Numbered from the stretch's first letter, positions 16,726 to 25,861 are shown. The stretch is 64,000 nt of DNA from [Clostridium] aminophilum DSM 10710 (GCF_000711825.1 NZ_JONJ01000002.1:62001-126000); one strand, 5' to 3'. The notes: a model not told the origin generated them from the letters alone. Made by a program: numbers and translations.

Positions 16726-17886
16726 ATGGAGCATTTTATTGAATTTTGCAGGAAGGAGGCCGTGACGCTGATCGCCGGCCTCCTGGCTTTTGCGTCCTGT
16801 TTTGTGATTCCGCCGTCTGCGGAATATATGGGTTATATCAACTGGAGCGTTCTCGCTCTTTTATTTTGTCTGATGACGGTCTCGGCGGGGCTTCGGGCGG
16901 CCGGGGCTTTTGACTGGCTGTGCGGAAAACTCCTCGGAGTCTGCCGCACCGAACTCGGGACAGAGCTTTCCCTGGAAATACTCTGTTTCTTTCTGGCCAT
17001 GCTTCTCACAAATGATGTGACGCTGGTCACGGTGGTCCCGTTCACGCTTCTCGTATGGAGGAAAATGAAGGCGACGGCGGGAAGTCTCATTCGCACGCTG
17101 GTGATGGAGACGGTGGCGGCAAACCTTGGCAGTATGCTGACACCCTTCGGCAATCCCCAGAATCTGTATCTGTATTCCGCATACGGCTTTTCAATTGGGG
17201 ATTTCCTGACCACAATGTTTCCCTATGCCGCCGCATCGTTTGTACTGATCTTTGCCGCAACAGTCGGAATGGCGAAGCGGGAGAAAGAACAGAACCCGCC
17301 TGTGCCGGAGAAAATGCCGGCTTCTTCCCGAAAAAACAACTGGAAGGAAGATGCCGCGGCTCCGATGGATCACCGGAGAATCGCGCTCTACGCAGCGCTT
17401 TTTGCCTTTGCGGTCCTCTCGGTTCTTCATGTGGTTTCCACGCCGGTGATGTTTGCGGTGATCACGCTGTCGGTTCTTTTTTCCGACCGCTCGCTCTTCC
17501 GGACCGTGGATTATTCACTTCTTCTCACCTTTGTCTTTTTCTTTGTCTTTATCGGCAATATCGGAAAGGTGCCGTCTTTCTCGGCATGGCTTTCCGGCGT
17601 GATGCAGGGGCGGGAGCTGATCTGCGCGATTCTCGCAAGTCAGATCATCAGCAATGTTCCGGCAGCGCTTCTCCTGTCCGGATTTACCGCAGATGGCACG
17701 AGTCTTCTCATCGGCACCAATCTCGGCGGTCTCGGAACGCTGATCGCGTCGATGGCAAGCCTGATCACCTATAAGCTGTACGCGGCGGAGCCGGACGCTG
17801 AGACCGGACGCTATTTTGCGCTCTTCACCGGGATCAATGTGATTTTTCTCGTGATTCTGACCGCTTTTACTCTTTTTCTGAAGTGA
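16726..17886 (+). CDS. Anion/citrate-type permease of the ArsB/NhaD/DASS-like superfamily
   Basis: 386-residue membrane protein with about ten hydrophobic segments. Two inverted halves each carry a family hairpin: LTNDVTLVTVVPFTLLV and, in the second half, SNVPAALLLSGFT, matching the citrate-transporter (CitMHS/ArsB) type; LTPFGNPQNLYLYS is also conserved. The substrate (carboxylate, sulfate, arsenite or Na+/H+ exchange) cannot be decided. No arsR or citrate-lyase genes are nearby. It follows pepF closely and may be cotranscribed with it. Confidence 0.8.
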   Translation: MEHFIEFCRKEAVTLIAGLLAFASCFVIPPSAEYMGYINWSVLALLFCLMTVSAGLRAAGAFDWLCGKLLGVCRTELGTELSLEILCFFLAMLLTNDVTLVTVVPFTLLVWRKMKATAGSLIRTLVMETVAANLGSMLTPFGNPQNLYLYSAYGFSIGDFLTTMFPYAAASFVLIFAATVGMAKREKEQNPPVPEKMPASSRKNNWKEDAAAPMDHRRIALYAALFAFAVLSVLHVVSTPVMFAVITLSVLFSDRSLFRTVDYSLLLTFVFFFVFIGNIGKVPSFSAWLSGVMQGRELICAILASQIISNVPAALLLSGFTADGTSLLIGTNLGGLGTLIASMASLITYKLYAAEPDAETGRYFALFTGINVIFLVILTAFTLFLK

Positions 17887-17914
17887 GATGACCATCGGGA
17901 GCGCGCGGAAATCC

Positions 17915-17950
17915 GTTTGCGGACGTGATCGATCGCAAACATTTCTTTAT
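17915..17950 (+). terminator. Probable terminator after the anion permease
   Basis: GTTTGCG (17915-17921) and CGCAAAC (17934-17940) form a 7-bp stem, followed by ATTTCTTTATT. Confidence 0.55.
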
Positions 17951-18018
17951 TGTTTTGATTTTCTTTATGAAGTCAACACCGGAAGTTCACATTTTCCTGT
18001 TATCCTTACGCTGTATCA

Positions 18019-18080
18019 AAACTGCCGGAGGCGGAAATCGGAACCGCGAAAAGAGCGGAACCCACCGCTTCCGGCGGTTT
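18019..18080 (+). promoter_or_regulatory. Large stem-loop in the leader of the alarmone synthetase gene
   Basis: AAACTGCCGGAGGCGG (18019-18034) pairs with ACCGCTTCCGGCGGTTT (18064-18080) over about 16 bp with two wobble pairs. The loop contains a second hairpin CCGC...GCGG. It ends 56 bp before the gene start. It is not followed by a T-tract, so it is not a plain terminator; a mRNA-stability or leader role is possible. Confidence 0.5.
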
Positions 18081-18136
18081 GTATGTCCGCAGAAATGAAG
18101 CTGCGGGCGAATCCTTTGAAGGAACGGAGGACAGCG

Positions 18137-18781
18137 ATGGAAAGCGGGACAAGTATATACGGAGAGTGTGGTGAGTTTCTTCCGCTTGTCGAGAGCGATC
18201 TGAGGACAAAAATTGAACAATATGACGCGGAAGAAAAAAGAACGGGCGGATCGAAGATCATAGAGCATCTGAGTTCCCGGATAAAAAGCGAGGAGAGTAT
18301 GCGGGAAAAATGTATCCGAAAGGGACTTCCCGCGACTCCGGAGAGTGCGCTCCGGTTGATTCACGATGCCGTCGGGGTCCGGATCATCTGCGGGTTTATC
18401 GAGGACATTTATGTCAATGTCCGGCATATCCGGAGGATCCCCGGCTGGACGGTGGTGGAAGAAAAAGACTATATCACGAATGTGAAACCAAACGGTTATC
18501 GGAGTTATCACATGATCATTCGAATGGAGGAGCCGTTTCCGGATCCGGAAGGAAATCTGCCGGGCGTCTACTATGCCGAGATCCAGCTGCGGACCATCGC
18601 CATGGACTCCTGGGCAAGTCTGGAACATCAGATGAAATATAAGAAGAGTATCACAAATTCGGGGATGATCACGGCGGAACTCAAGCGCTGTGCGGACGAA
18701 CTGGCCGGCTGTGATCTGTCGATGCAGACGATCCGCAGTCTCATCCGGGAAAATGATGACGGTCTGGAGGAGAAACGATGA
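18137..18781 (+). CDS. Small alarmone synthetase (RelQ/RelP-type GTP pyrophosphokinase)
   Basis: Transfers pyrophosphate from ATP to GTP or GDP, making (p)ppGpp. 214 residues, a single RelA/SpoT synthetase domain with no hydrolase, TGS or ACT domain. Key segments are RTGGSKIIEHLSSRIKS, HDAVGVRIIC, the G-loop-type NVKPNGYRSYHMII and YAEIQLRTIAMDSWASLEHQMKYK, the E-x-Q-x-R motif. GGAGG before ATG 18137 supports this start; the frame is open upstream to 17888 but that part is the structured leader. The stop overlaps the response regulator start (ATGA), so it is translated together with a two-component system, an unusual arrangement. RelQ versus RelP subtype is not resolved. Confidence 0.9.
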   Translation: MESGTSIYGECGEFLPLVESDLRTKIEQYDAEEKRTGGSKIIEHLSSRIKSEESMREKCIRKGLPATPESALRLIHDAVGVRIICGFIEDIYVNVRHIRRIPGWTVVEEKDYITNVKPNGYRSYHMIIRMEEPFPDPEGNLPGVYYAEIQLRTIAMDSWASLEHQMKYKKSITNSGMITAELKRCADELAGCDLSMQTIRSLIRENDDGLEEKR

Positions 18782-19449
18782 AACTTCTGCTTGCGGAGGA
18801 CGAAAAGGAGATGGCCAGAGCGCTGACGGCGATTCTGGAACATTCCGGATATGAAGTGGATGCGGTCTCTGACGGGGAGGCGGCGGTAAAGAAAGCGGCG
18901 GAGGAAGCCTATGACGGCATGATCTTCGATATCATGATGCCGAAAAAGGACGGGATCGAGGCACTCCGGGAGATCCGTGCCGCCGGTGATGTCACACCGG
19001 TCATCATGCTGACGGCCAAGACCGAGATCCGGGACCGGATTACCGGGCTTGATGCCGGTGCGGACGATTATCTGACGAAACCGTTTGCGATGGGGGAACT
19101 GCTCGCACGGCTCCGGTCCATGACAAGAAGAAACAGCACGTTTGCGCCAAAAACGCTGACGTTCGGCTGCATTTCCCTGGACATGGCCGAACAGGAACTG
19201 ACCGGAAAAAGTTCGGTTCGCCTGGCGGGAAAGGAGTCAAAACTCATGGAGTTTCTTCTGCAGAATCCCGATAAAAACCTGTCTACGGCGGATATTTTTC
19301 GCCGGGTATGGGGAGACGAACCGGCGGCAGATCCGGGGATTGTGTGGATGTATGTGTCTTATCTCCGGCAGAAACTTCAGGCGATTTCGGCAGATGTGGA
19401 GATCAGCGGTGAGGAGGGCGGAAACTTTTGCCTCCGCAAAAAATCATGA
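18778..19449 (+). CDS. OmpR/PhoB-family response regulator
   Basis: 223 residues: receiver domain 1-115 with acidic pocket EDE (7-9), phospho-acceptor D51 in FDIMMPKKDG, conserved T and K in LTAK and TKPF; winged-helix domain from about 130, with LAGKESKLMEFLLQNPDKNLST and VWMYVSYLRQKL. It lies between the alarmone synthetase (4-bp overlap) and its kinase (4-bp overlap). The regulated genes are unknown. Confidence 0.93.
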   Translation: MKLLLAEDEKEMARALTAILEHSGYEVDAVSDGEAAVKKAAEEAYDGMIFDIMMPKKDGIEALREIRAAGDVTPVIMLTAKTEIRDRITGLDAGADDYLTKPFAMGELLARLRSMTRRNSTFAPKTLTFGCISLDMAEQELTGKSSVRLAGKESKLMEFLLQNPDKNLSTADIFRRVWGDEPAADPGIVWMYVSYLRQKLQAISADVEISGEEGGNFCLRKKS

Positions 19450-20690
19450 ATCCGCGGTCGCTTTCCCGGAGGATGCGGGTCCGGTTTGTCGGACTTGCAA
19501 CCTGGGCTGTGGTGGTTCTTCTGGTGCTGGTGCTCGGCGCGGTCAATTTTTTCAATACGTACCGGGCTGACAGGGAAATTCACGCGGTTCTGGATGTGAT
19601 CCTGGACAATGACGGAATCCTCCCGTCCGGTATCCGGTTCGGCGAGAATTCGGTTCTGGATGCCGAGCCGGAGCAGCCGTTTCAGACAAGATATTTCTTC
19701 GTATCCTATGACAGGGAAGGCAGCATCGAGAGTCTCCGGATGGATCACATTGCGGCCGTGAGCGAAGAAAATGCGCTGGAGTACGGGGAACTGATCCGGA
19801 CCGGAACCAAGGACTCCGGCATCATCCGGCGGGGCCATGCGTATTACGCCTACCGGAAGACTGTGACGGATGACGGCAGGACATTGATCGCGGTTCTGGA
19901 CAGTACGCGGACATTTTCTTCCCTTCGGATTTTTCAGTCGTCATCTCTTGCGTTCGGCATTCTCTGTACCGTACTCTATGTTTTAATCCTGACACTTCTG
20001 TCCGGGCGGGTGATCGCTCCGTTCATCCGGAACATGGAAAACCAGCGGCAGTTTATCACCAATGCAGGGCATGAGCTGAAGACCCCGCTTGCGATTATCT
20101 CCGCCAATACGGAGGTGATTGAGATGATGAACGGAAAATCGGAGTGGACGGACAGTATCCACGCGCAGATAAAACGTCTGTCGGGACTGGTCGGTGATCT
20201 GATCACTCTTGCAAAGGTCGGTGAGCAGCAGGATATCGTCCTGACGGAAGTGGATTTTTCCGGCGCAGCGGCGGACGCGGTTGCGGCCTTTGGCCCGCTC
20301 GCGGCGAAAGAAGAAAAGAAGCTGCTGTCGGAAATAGCGCCGGATGTCACCGTGATGGCGGAGGAAAAAACACTTCGGGAGCTGATCAGCATTCTTTTGG
20401 ACAATGCGGTGAAATACTGCGATGACGGAGGCGACATTCTGCTCCGGCTTTCCCGGACAAAGAGGAAAAAAGGAGCGGTTCTGGAAGTGTCAAATCCGTA
20501 TGCCGACGGTGCGCATACGGACTACAGCCGCTTTTTTGAGCGATTTTACCGGGCAGACACTTCTCACAGCAGTGAAAAGCAGGGATATGGCATCGGGCTT
20601 TCCATGGCGCAGGAACTGGCGAAACTGTTTGGCGGAAATATTTCGGTCGCATACCGGGACGGAAGGATTTATTTTACCGTTTCCCTCTGA
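19446..20690 (+). CDS. Membrane sensor histidine kinase
   Basis: 414 residues. A transmembrane helix at about 20-40 (FVGLATWAVVVLLVLVLG), an extracytoplasmic sensor region to about 165, a second helix, then the dimerisation H-box NAGHELKTPLAIISANTEV with H209, an N-box (LISILLDNAVKYC), and G-box GYGIGLSMAQELAKLFGG. ATG 19446 overlaps the regulator stop and is preferred over TTG 19428. Pairs with the upstream regulator. Confidence 0.92.
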   Translation: MNPRSLSRRMRVRFVGLATWAVVVLLVLVLGAVNFFNTYRADREIHAVLDVILDNDGILPSGIRFGENSVLDAEPEQPFQTRYFFVSYDREGSIESLRMDHIAAVSEENALEYGELIRTGTKDSGIIRRGHAYYAYRKTVTDDGRTLIAVLDSTRTFSSLRIFQSSSLAFGILCTVLYVLILTLLSGRVIAPFIRNMENQRQFITNAGHELKTPLAIISANTEVIEMMNGKSEWTDSIHAQIKRLSGLVGDLITLAKVGEQQDIVLTEVDFSGAAADAVAAFGPLAAKEEKKLLSEIAPDVTVMAEEKTLRELISILLDNAVKYCDDGGDILLRLSRTKRKKGAVLEVSNPYADGAHTDYSRFFERFYRADTSHSSEKQGYGIGLSMAQELAKLFGGNISVAYRDGRIYFTVSL

Positions 20691-20703
20691 TCATGTATAA
20701 TAT

Positions 20704-20756
20704 TGCCTGCGGGTGTTCGGAACGAAGGCTGGGATTCCGGACGCCTGCAGGCATTT
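20704..20756 (+). terminator. Intrinsic terminator after the two-component operon
   Basis: GCCTGCGGGTGTTCGGAA can pair with TTCCGGACGCCTGCAGGC with a few mismatches and the hairpin is followed by ATTTT. This ends the three-gene alarmone/two-component unit. Confidence 0.6.
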
Positions 20757-20875
20757 TGGCGTCATTCGAAGGAAGCTGTGCGTGCGATGAGCGCGCCGGA
20801 AGAATGCCCGCAGAAGAATGAGAGAATGAAAATCGTGAACGAAATACCCTGACGATCAATGAGGAGATCACACCG

Positions 20876-21958
20876 ATGGCAGAAGAACATAAGAGAAGAG
20901 TTCATTACAGCGGCAAATATCCGCGTCATTTCAATGAAAAATACAAAGAACACAACCCGGAAAAATATGCGGATCAGATTGAACATGTCATTTCCAAGGG
21001 CAACACGCCGGCCGGAATGCATATTCCGATCATGGTGGATGAGATTCTGGATGTCCTGAAGATCCGGCCCGGAATGCGGGGGTGCGACTGTACCCTCGGC
21101 TACGGCGGTCACACGAGGAAAATGCTGGAGTGTCTGGAAGGACAGGGCCACATGGATGCGACCGACGTGGACCCGATTGAATCGGAAAAGACAAAGAAGC
21201 GCCTTGCGGACGCCGGTTTCGGAGAGGAGATTCTTACAATTCACCGGTTGAATTTCCGTGATGTCGATCAGATCCGGCCGGAAGGAGGTTTCGACTTTCT
21301 TCTCGCGGACCTTGGTGTAAGTTCCATGCAGATTGATGATCCGTCGAGAGGATTTTCCTATAAGACAAAGGGCCCGCTGGATATGCGTCTGGATCCGACA
21401 AGCGGCGTCCCGGCGGCAGACCGTCTGCGTGAACTGACGGAGGATGAGATCGCGGGAATGCTGATCGAAAACTCGGATGAGCCGTTTGCGGAAGAGATCG
21501 CAAAAGAGATCACAAACACATACCGGAAGGGCGGAGATATCCGCGAGACCACGGATCTTGCAGAGATTGTGGCGGCGGCACTGAAAAAAGTATCCTCGAA
21601 GAAACTTCCGAAAGAGGAGTACGAGGATACCGTCAGGAAGTCCTGCGCGCGAACCTTTCAGGCGCTTCGCATCGATGTCAACAGCGAGTTTGAAGTGATC
21701 TATACATTTCTGGATAAACTCCCGGATGTACTCGCGGCCGGCGGAAGAGCCGCGATTCTCACCTTCCACTCCGGCGAGGACCGGCTGGTCAAGAAGGCTT
21801 TTCGAGAAGGAAAAAAGAGAGGAATTTACTCGGAGATCTCGGAGGAGGTCATCCGTCCGGGCAGAGAGGAGTGCTTCCGCAATCCCCGTGCGCATTCCAC
21901 AAAACTGCGGTATTGCGTGAAGGCCATGGACGGGCCGGAATCGGATTCCGGCATCTGA
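20876..21958 (+). CDS. rsmH: RsmH-family 16S rRNA (cytosine-N4) methyltransferase, second-copy type
   Basis: SAM-dependent methylation, in canonical RsmH of C1402. 360 residues, about 50 longer than usual because of a basic N-terminal extension (KRRVHYSGKYPRHFNEKYKE). Family segments follow: MHIPIMVDEILDVL, CTLGYGGHTRKML (canonical DGTLGGGGHS), FLLADLGVSSMQIDDPSRGFSY, LDMRLDPTSG and AILTFHSGEDRLVKKAF. Canonical rsmH sits in the cell-division cluster next to ftsL; this copy does not, and many Clostridia carry such a second rsmH. Its true target may be different. GAGGAG lies upstream of ATG 20876. Confidence 0.85.
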   Translation: MAEEHKRRVHYSGKYPRHFNEKYKEHNPEKYADQIEHVISKGNTPAGMHIPIMVDEILDVLKIRPGMRGCDCTLGYGGHTRKMLECLEGQGHMDATDVDPIESEKTKKRLADAGFGEEILTIHRLNFRDVDQIRPEGGFDFLLADLGVSSMQIDDPSRGFSYKTKGPLDMRLDPTSGVPAADRLRELTEDEIAGMLIENSDEPFAEEIAKEITNTYRKGGDIRETTDLAEIVAAALKKVSSKKLPKEEYEDTVRKSCARTFQALRIDVNSEFEVIYTFLDKLPDVLAAGGRAAILTFHSGEDRLVKKAFREGKKRGIYSEISEEVIRPGREECFRNPRAHSTKLRYCVKAMDGPESDSGI

Positions 21959-22071
21959 GATACGCCTGGGGAGACTGAGGTTTAAAGCGCCCGGTGGCGT
22001 GAGTGGTGCCGGGATCGGATTCCGGTAACGGAGATATGCCGGTGGAGACTGAGGTTTAAAGCGCCCGGCTG
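21941..22071. repeat. 74-bp imperfect direct duplication covering the end of rsmH
   Basis: TCGGATTCCGG at 21941 recurs at 22015, and GGAGACTGAGGTTTAAAGCG recurs at the same 74-bp offset. The first unit contains the rsmH stop codon; the second lies in the non-coding gap. The rest of the gap to 22203 holds a weak promoter-like TTGCGG-18-TAGACT at 22109-22138. Confidence 0.75.
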
Positions 22072-22203
22072 TGGAAGCCGGGCAGCTGCCGTGATCCGGT
22101 GGCGAAAGTTGCGGTTTCCTCACGGTTCATGTTAGACTGTAACATACCGGCCGGGGAACAGCTTCCCCGGGAAAAGAAATAAAAGAAAGTCAGGAGAAAT
22201 ACC

Positions 22204-22575
22204 ATGATGCGTTTTGCACTGCCGGCGATCGGCGCTGTCATCACAGCGTACTGTATGTATCGCCTTCGAAAAAATGAAGAACCGGCGAGAGCGAAGAGAA
22301 TCGCCCTCGCTGCATATCTGATGCTGAATCTGACGGTGATTTCGCTGCTGTTTTCGATTCAGATTTACTCGATTCTTCCGACACCGTGGAATTATGTGGT
22401 CTATTATGCGATCTTCGGTGTTGTCTGCATCGGATCGGGGCGGTATCTGATCAAACCGTACCGCACACCGAAGGCAGGTGAAGAGGAAGAGACGGTTTCC
22501 GCCAGCCCGCGGGAAGACAAAAATCTCCGAAGAAAACGCAATCGTCTTCGCAGGAATTCGATGAGACGGTATTAA
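22204..22575 (+). CDS. Small hypothetical membrane protein
   Basis: 123 residues. Three hydrophobic segments (about 3-18, 38-57, 65-82) are followed by an acidic stretch and a very basic C-terminal tail (RRKRNRLRRNSMRRY), which should face the cytoplasm. No family recognised. The basic tail after an rRNA methyltransferase gene could suggest RNA or ribosome contact, but that is speculation. Ribosome site CAGGAG is present. Confidence 0.7.
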   Translation: MMRFALPAIGAVITAYCMYRLRKNEEPARAKRIALAAYLMLNLTVISLLFSIQIYSILPTPWNYVVYYAIFGVVCIGSGRYLIKPYRTPKAGEEEETVSASPREDKNLRRKRNRLRRNSMRRY

Positions 22576-22653
22576 GCGGGCCACCGAAAAGACAAGGGGA
22601 AAAACAACAACAGAAAAAACAACGGAAAAGACAACAGGAAGGACAGATCGACT

Positions 22654-23631
22654 ATGGGAATTCGCTATACACTATTCTGTGCCCTGCACCAGATGACGGC
22701 GGGTAAAGAAAACCGGAAGGAAGCCGCGGACCGTCTGCGAAAAATGGCCCGGGATCCGGAGCGGAGCTTTGGCGGCTGGTGTACCGATATTCCAAGCGAT
22801 GAGACCTTTCTCTGTTCCAAAGTACGGATCCGGTCGAGGTGCGGTGAGGAACGCCGGCAGGAAATTTTTTCCTGTCTTCGCATGAACCTCACCGGAAAAA
22901 TGAAACATCGCCGCTCGCTTCTCTATGTCGCCGGGGTTAATCTCCCGCGGGGAGCGCAGAAGGAGTCCGTCCGGTTTGCCCGTGATCTCGGAAAGCAGAG
23001 TTCCCGGGATGTCTGGTATCCGTGTTATCCGACGATGCCCGATTACAGCATTCTCGATTCGGTTGAGATGGTGCTGGAAACCTACCGCCAGATGCTGGAA
23101 GAATACCGGCCGGAAGATATCGCGTTCTACGGATACTCTCTGGGCGCAATGGTGGCGATCAGTACGCTCGGATATAACAACAGCGCCTTTATCGAAGGCC
23201 GGCGCAAGGTGCGTCTGCCGATGCCGTCCATGCTTCTTCTGGTCTCTCCGGCTGCGGTTCCGTCCGACGGAACCGAGTGGAGGCAGATGAAACTTCTCGA
23301 GCGGAAGGATATCATGATGGAGGCGGATTATGTCTATATGATGCGGGATGTTCTCTGCGCGGGACGACCGGATGTGCCGCGCTTTATGCTGAGCGGAGAC
23401 CGGCTGGATACGACCGATTTTCCGGAAACCTACATCTGGTATGGCGGGGATGAGATCCTGAGTGCCAAGAAGAAAACGTGGGTCAATGATTTTGAGGCAA
23501 TCCCGGACCGGCTTCACATCCGGACAGCCCCGGGAATGTGCCACAGTTACTGCATTGCGGTGCGTTTTCCGGAGGCGCAGAGAGATTACCGGGAGGCGGT
23601 TCACATTCTTTCCGGAAGCGGAGGGCGCTGA
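22654..23631 (+). CDS. Alpha/beta-hydrolase-fold protein
   Basis: 325 residues. The nucleophile elbow FYGYSLGAMVA places Ser162 in a G-x-S-x-G motif; a candidate acid is the Asp of WYGGDEIL and a candidate base the His of MCHSY, in the right order for a catalytic triad. The first 90 residues are a basic, Cys-containing region with no known domain. It is probably an esterase or lipase-like enzyme of unknown substrate. AGGAAGGA lies upstream. I cannot name a subfamily. Confidence 0.75.
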   Translation: MGIRYTLFCALHQMTAGKENRKEAADRLRKMARDPERSFGGWCTDIPSDETFLCSKVRIRSRCGEERRQEIFSCLRMNLTGKMKHRRSLLYVAGVNLPRGAQKESVRFARDLGKQSSRDVWYPCYPTMPDYSILDSVEMVLETYRQMLEEYRPEDIAFYGYSLGAMVAISTLGYNNSAFIEGRRKVRLPMPSMLLLVSPAAVPSDGTEWRQMKLLERKDIMMEADYVYMMRDVLCAGRPDVPRFMLSGDRLDTTDFPETYIWYGGDEILSAKKKTWVNDFEAIPDRLHIRTAPGMCHSYCIAVRFPEAQRDYREAVHILSGSGGR

Positions 23632-23741
23632 GTACGCTGAGCATCGAAGCGTTGAGCGCGTTTGGATGAACAATTCCGCAGATTTTAACAGCAAGGGCCG
23701 CAGATCGGTCATCGATTGCGGCTGAATCAGGAGTAATCAAT

Positions 23742-24449
23742 ATGAGCAATGAATTTCGTCTTGAAGACGTGACGGACGGAAAGCAATACGGCATCCACGA
23801 TATGGTGCGCGTCGGCTGCGGCGACTGTGAAGGCTGCAGCGCCTGCTGCCGCGGGATGGGAACATCCATCATTCTGGATCCCTATGATATGTGGAATCTC
23901 GAGCGGGCGCTCGGGGAAGATACCAAAGCGATCTTTCGGGATCACCTTGAAAAACACATTCAGAACGGACTGATTCTGCCGAATCTGAAGATGGCGGGAA
24001 AGGAAGAAACCTGCACCTTTCTGAATGAGGAAGGCCGCTGCAGCATCCATCCGTTCCGCACCGGACTCTGCCGTCTCTACCCGCTGGGACGGAAATACGG
24101 TGAGACGGAAAACGGCGGGTTTTCCTATATCTTGATGCGGGACGCCTGTCAGAAGAAGGATCTCACGAAGGTAAAACTGAAAAAGTGGATCGACATCGAT
24201 CACCTTCCGGAAAATGACGCCTACCACATTCGCTGGCATTGGTTTGTCCGGACAATGGAGCAGAAAATGCTGTCGTTTTCCGTGCCGGAACAGATGAAGC
24301 TGGCGGAATATATTCTGAAACTGTTTTTTGAGGTTCCGTACCGAGCGGAAGAGAGTTTTTATCCGCAGTTTGAAAAGCGAATGAGTATGGCGGAGAGAAA
24401 ATGCGGAATACAACGGGAGAGGGGAACAACGGATGAATCTGACACATGA
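23742..24449 (+). CDS. YkgJ-family cysteine cluster protein
   Basis: 235 residues with the YkgJ-type cysteine pattern: CGDCEGCSACCRG near the N-terminus, then CTFLNEEGRCSIHPFRTGLCRLYPLG. These cysteines are thought to bind a metal or iron-sulfur cluster; the biochemical role is not established. The 3' end overlaps the site-2 protease gene by 17 bp, so the two are coupled. Ribosome site CAGGAG. Confidence 0.85.
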   Translation: MSNEFRLEDVTDGKQYGIHDMVRVGCGDCEGCSACCRGMGTSIILDPYDMWNLERALGEDTKAIFRDHLEKHIQNGLILPNLKMAGKEETCTFLNEEGRCSIHPFRTGLCRLYPLGRKYGETENGGFSYILMRDACQKKDLTKVKLKKWIDIDHLPENDAYHIRWHWFVRTMEQKMLSFSVPEQMKLAEYILKLFFEVPYRAEESFYPQFEKRMSMAERKCGIQRERGTTDESDT

Positions 24450-25089
24450 GATACAGTCGATCGTTTACGCGATACCGGGTACGATCCTCGGCATTACGCT
24501 GCATGAATTTGCACATGCCGCGACGTCCTACGCGCTGGGGGATCCGACACCGAGGTATGACGGAAGGCTGAGTCTGAATCCCCTTCGACATTTTGAGTGG
24601 AAGGGAACGCTCTGTCTGATCCTGTTTCATTTCGGATGGGCTAAGCCGGTCATGATCAACCCGCGGTATTACAAAAATCCGAGGATTGGATCGATGCTGG
24701 TTGCCGCCGCGGGTCCGCTGACGAATCTGATCCTGTCCTTTCTGTCGCTGGTGGTCTACACGCTGAGTCTGATCTTTCTGCAGGGAACGGAAGCGGGATA
24801 TATGATCGGGACTTTTTCACAGTATTCGGCCTTCATCAATGTGGGACTTTTTGTATTCAATCTGATTCCGATTCCGCCGCTGGACGGTCACCATATTCTC
24901 GGAGGACTGATTCCGCCGGTCCGGAAGCTTTACAGCCGCTTTTCACAGGCGATGCCGGTGATTCTGCTGCTCATTGTATTTACCGGCGTGGCAAATGGTC
25001 CGCTCGCGTATCTTGACGCTCTGGTGATTCAGAAAGTATGGTATCTGGCAGCATTGTTTCTGAATATGATTCTGCCGGTATTTCTGTAA
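24433..25089 (+). CDS. Site-2 protease family (M50) membrane protein
   Basis: 218 residues. The zinc motif LHEFAHAATSYALGD (HExxH) lies in the first membrane helix and the second metal-binding motif NLIPIPPLDGHHI near residue 155. The family includes SpoIVFB and RseP relatives, but this short PDZ-less form is of the YwhC type with unknown substrate. Five or six hydrophobic segments. Overlaps the YkgJ gene. Confidence 0.88.
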   Translation: MNLTHEIQSIVYAIPGTILGITLHEFAHAATSYALGDPTPRYDGRLSLNPLRHFEWKGTLCLILFHFGWAKPVMINPRYYKNPRIGSMLVAAAGPLTNLILSFLSLVVYTLSLIFLQGTEAGYMIGTFSQYSAFINVGLFVFNLIPIPPLDGHHILGGLIPPVRKLYSRFSQAMPVILLLIVFTGVANGPLAYLDALVIQKVWYLAALFLNMILPVFL

Positions 25090-25149
25090 CAAAGCGGTAA
25101 AGAGATCCCGTGTGCGGCGGAAAATCGGCAGAGAAATTTCGAAAACCGG

Positions 25150-25177
25150 TTGACAGGGCCTAAAAATTTTGTATAAT
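25150..25177 (+). promoter_or_regulatory. Promoter of trxA
   Basis: TTGACA at 25150-25155, 16-bp spacer, TATAAT at 25172-25177; a near-consensus vegetative promoter 46 bp before the gene. Confidence 0.8.
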
Positions 25178-25223
25178 TAAATTGTGCACAACGTAAAATC
25201 ATTTCACACCAAGGAGGTTTGAC

Positions 25224-25544
25224 ATGGAATATAAATTTGATTCGAAGAATTTTGAGGAAGAAGTATTAAAGAGTGATGTTCCGGTTCTGGTTGACTTCTA
25301 TGCCGACTGGTGCGGTCCGTGCAAGATGATGGCGCCGGTTGTTGCGAAGTTTGCGGAAGAGTTTGACGGAAAGGTCAAGGTCGGGAAGATCAATGTCGAC
25401 GACAACGGCGAGATCGCTCAGAAGTACGGTGTTATGTCGATTCCGAACTTTAAGTTTTTCAAGAACGGTGAAGTGGTGGACAACATCGTCGGTGCCGTTA
25501 ATCCGGAGATGCTCCGCGAGAAGGTAACCAGTCTGCTCGGCTGA
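25224..25544 (+). CDS. trxA: Thioredoxin
   Basis: 106 residues, standard length. The active site is WCGPCK within VDFYADWCGPCKMM; the cis-Pro is in SIPNFKFF. It reduces protein disulfides in the cytoplasm, with NADPH-dependent or ferredoxin-dependent thioredoxin reductase encoded elsewhere. AAGGAGG site and its own promoter and terminator, so it is monocistronic and probably strongly expressed. Confidence 0.96.
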   Translation: MEYKFDSKNFEEEVLKSDVPVLVDFYADWCGPCKMMAPVVAKFAEEFDGKVKVGKINVDDNGEIAQKYGVMSIPNFKFFKNGEVVDNIVGAVNPEMLREKVTSLLG

Positions 25545-25624
25545 GGAGTCTGAGAATACGCTTCGCCCCGTATGGCGGAGAAGACCGGACGGAATCCGGA
25601 ACAGAAGAGAAGAACGAAATGGGA

Positions 25625-25665
25625 ACGCAGCGTCTGAGGGAGAAATCCCCGGACGCTGCGTTTTT
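25625..25665 (+). terminator. Intrinsic terminator after trxA
   Basis: ACGCAGCGTC pairs with GACGCTGCGT, followed by TTTTT. From here to 25861 the sequence becomes AT-rich and holds no gene. Confidence 0.85.
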
Positions 25666-25861
25666 GTTATGGAGCCGAAGGTTTCTTACGGACGATGGTT
25701 CCGGAAAAGACACAGGCAGCAGGAACGATTGTGCATGATATGCACGATACAAAACTTACAAAAGAAGTATGGAATGTGCAAAAGATACATAAAAAAATAA
25801 AAACGGCAGATTACACAAAATAAGTCATGTGCATTTGTACTATATTTCACGACAGAAAGGT

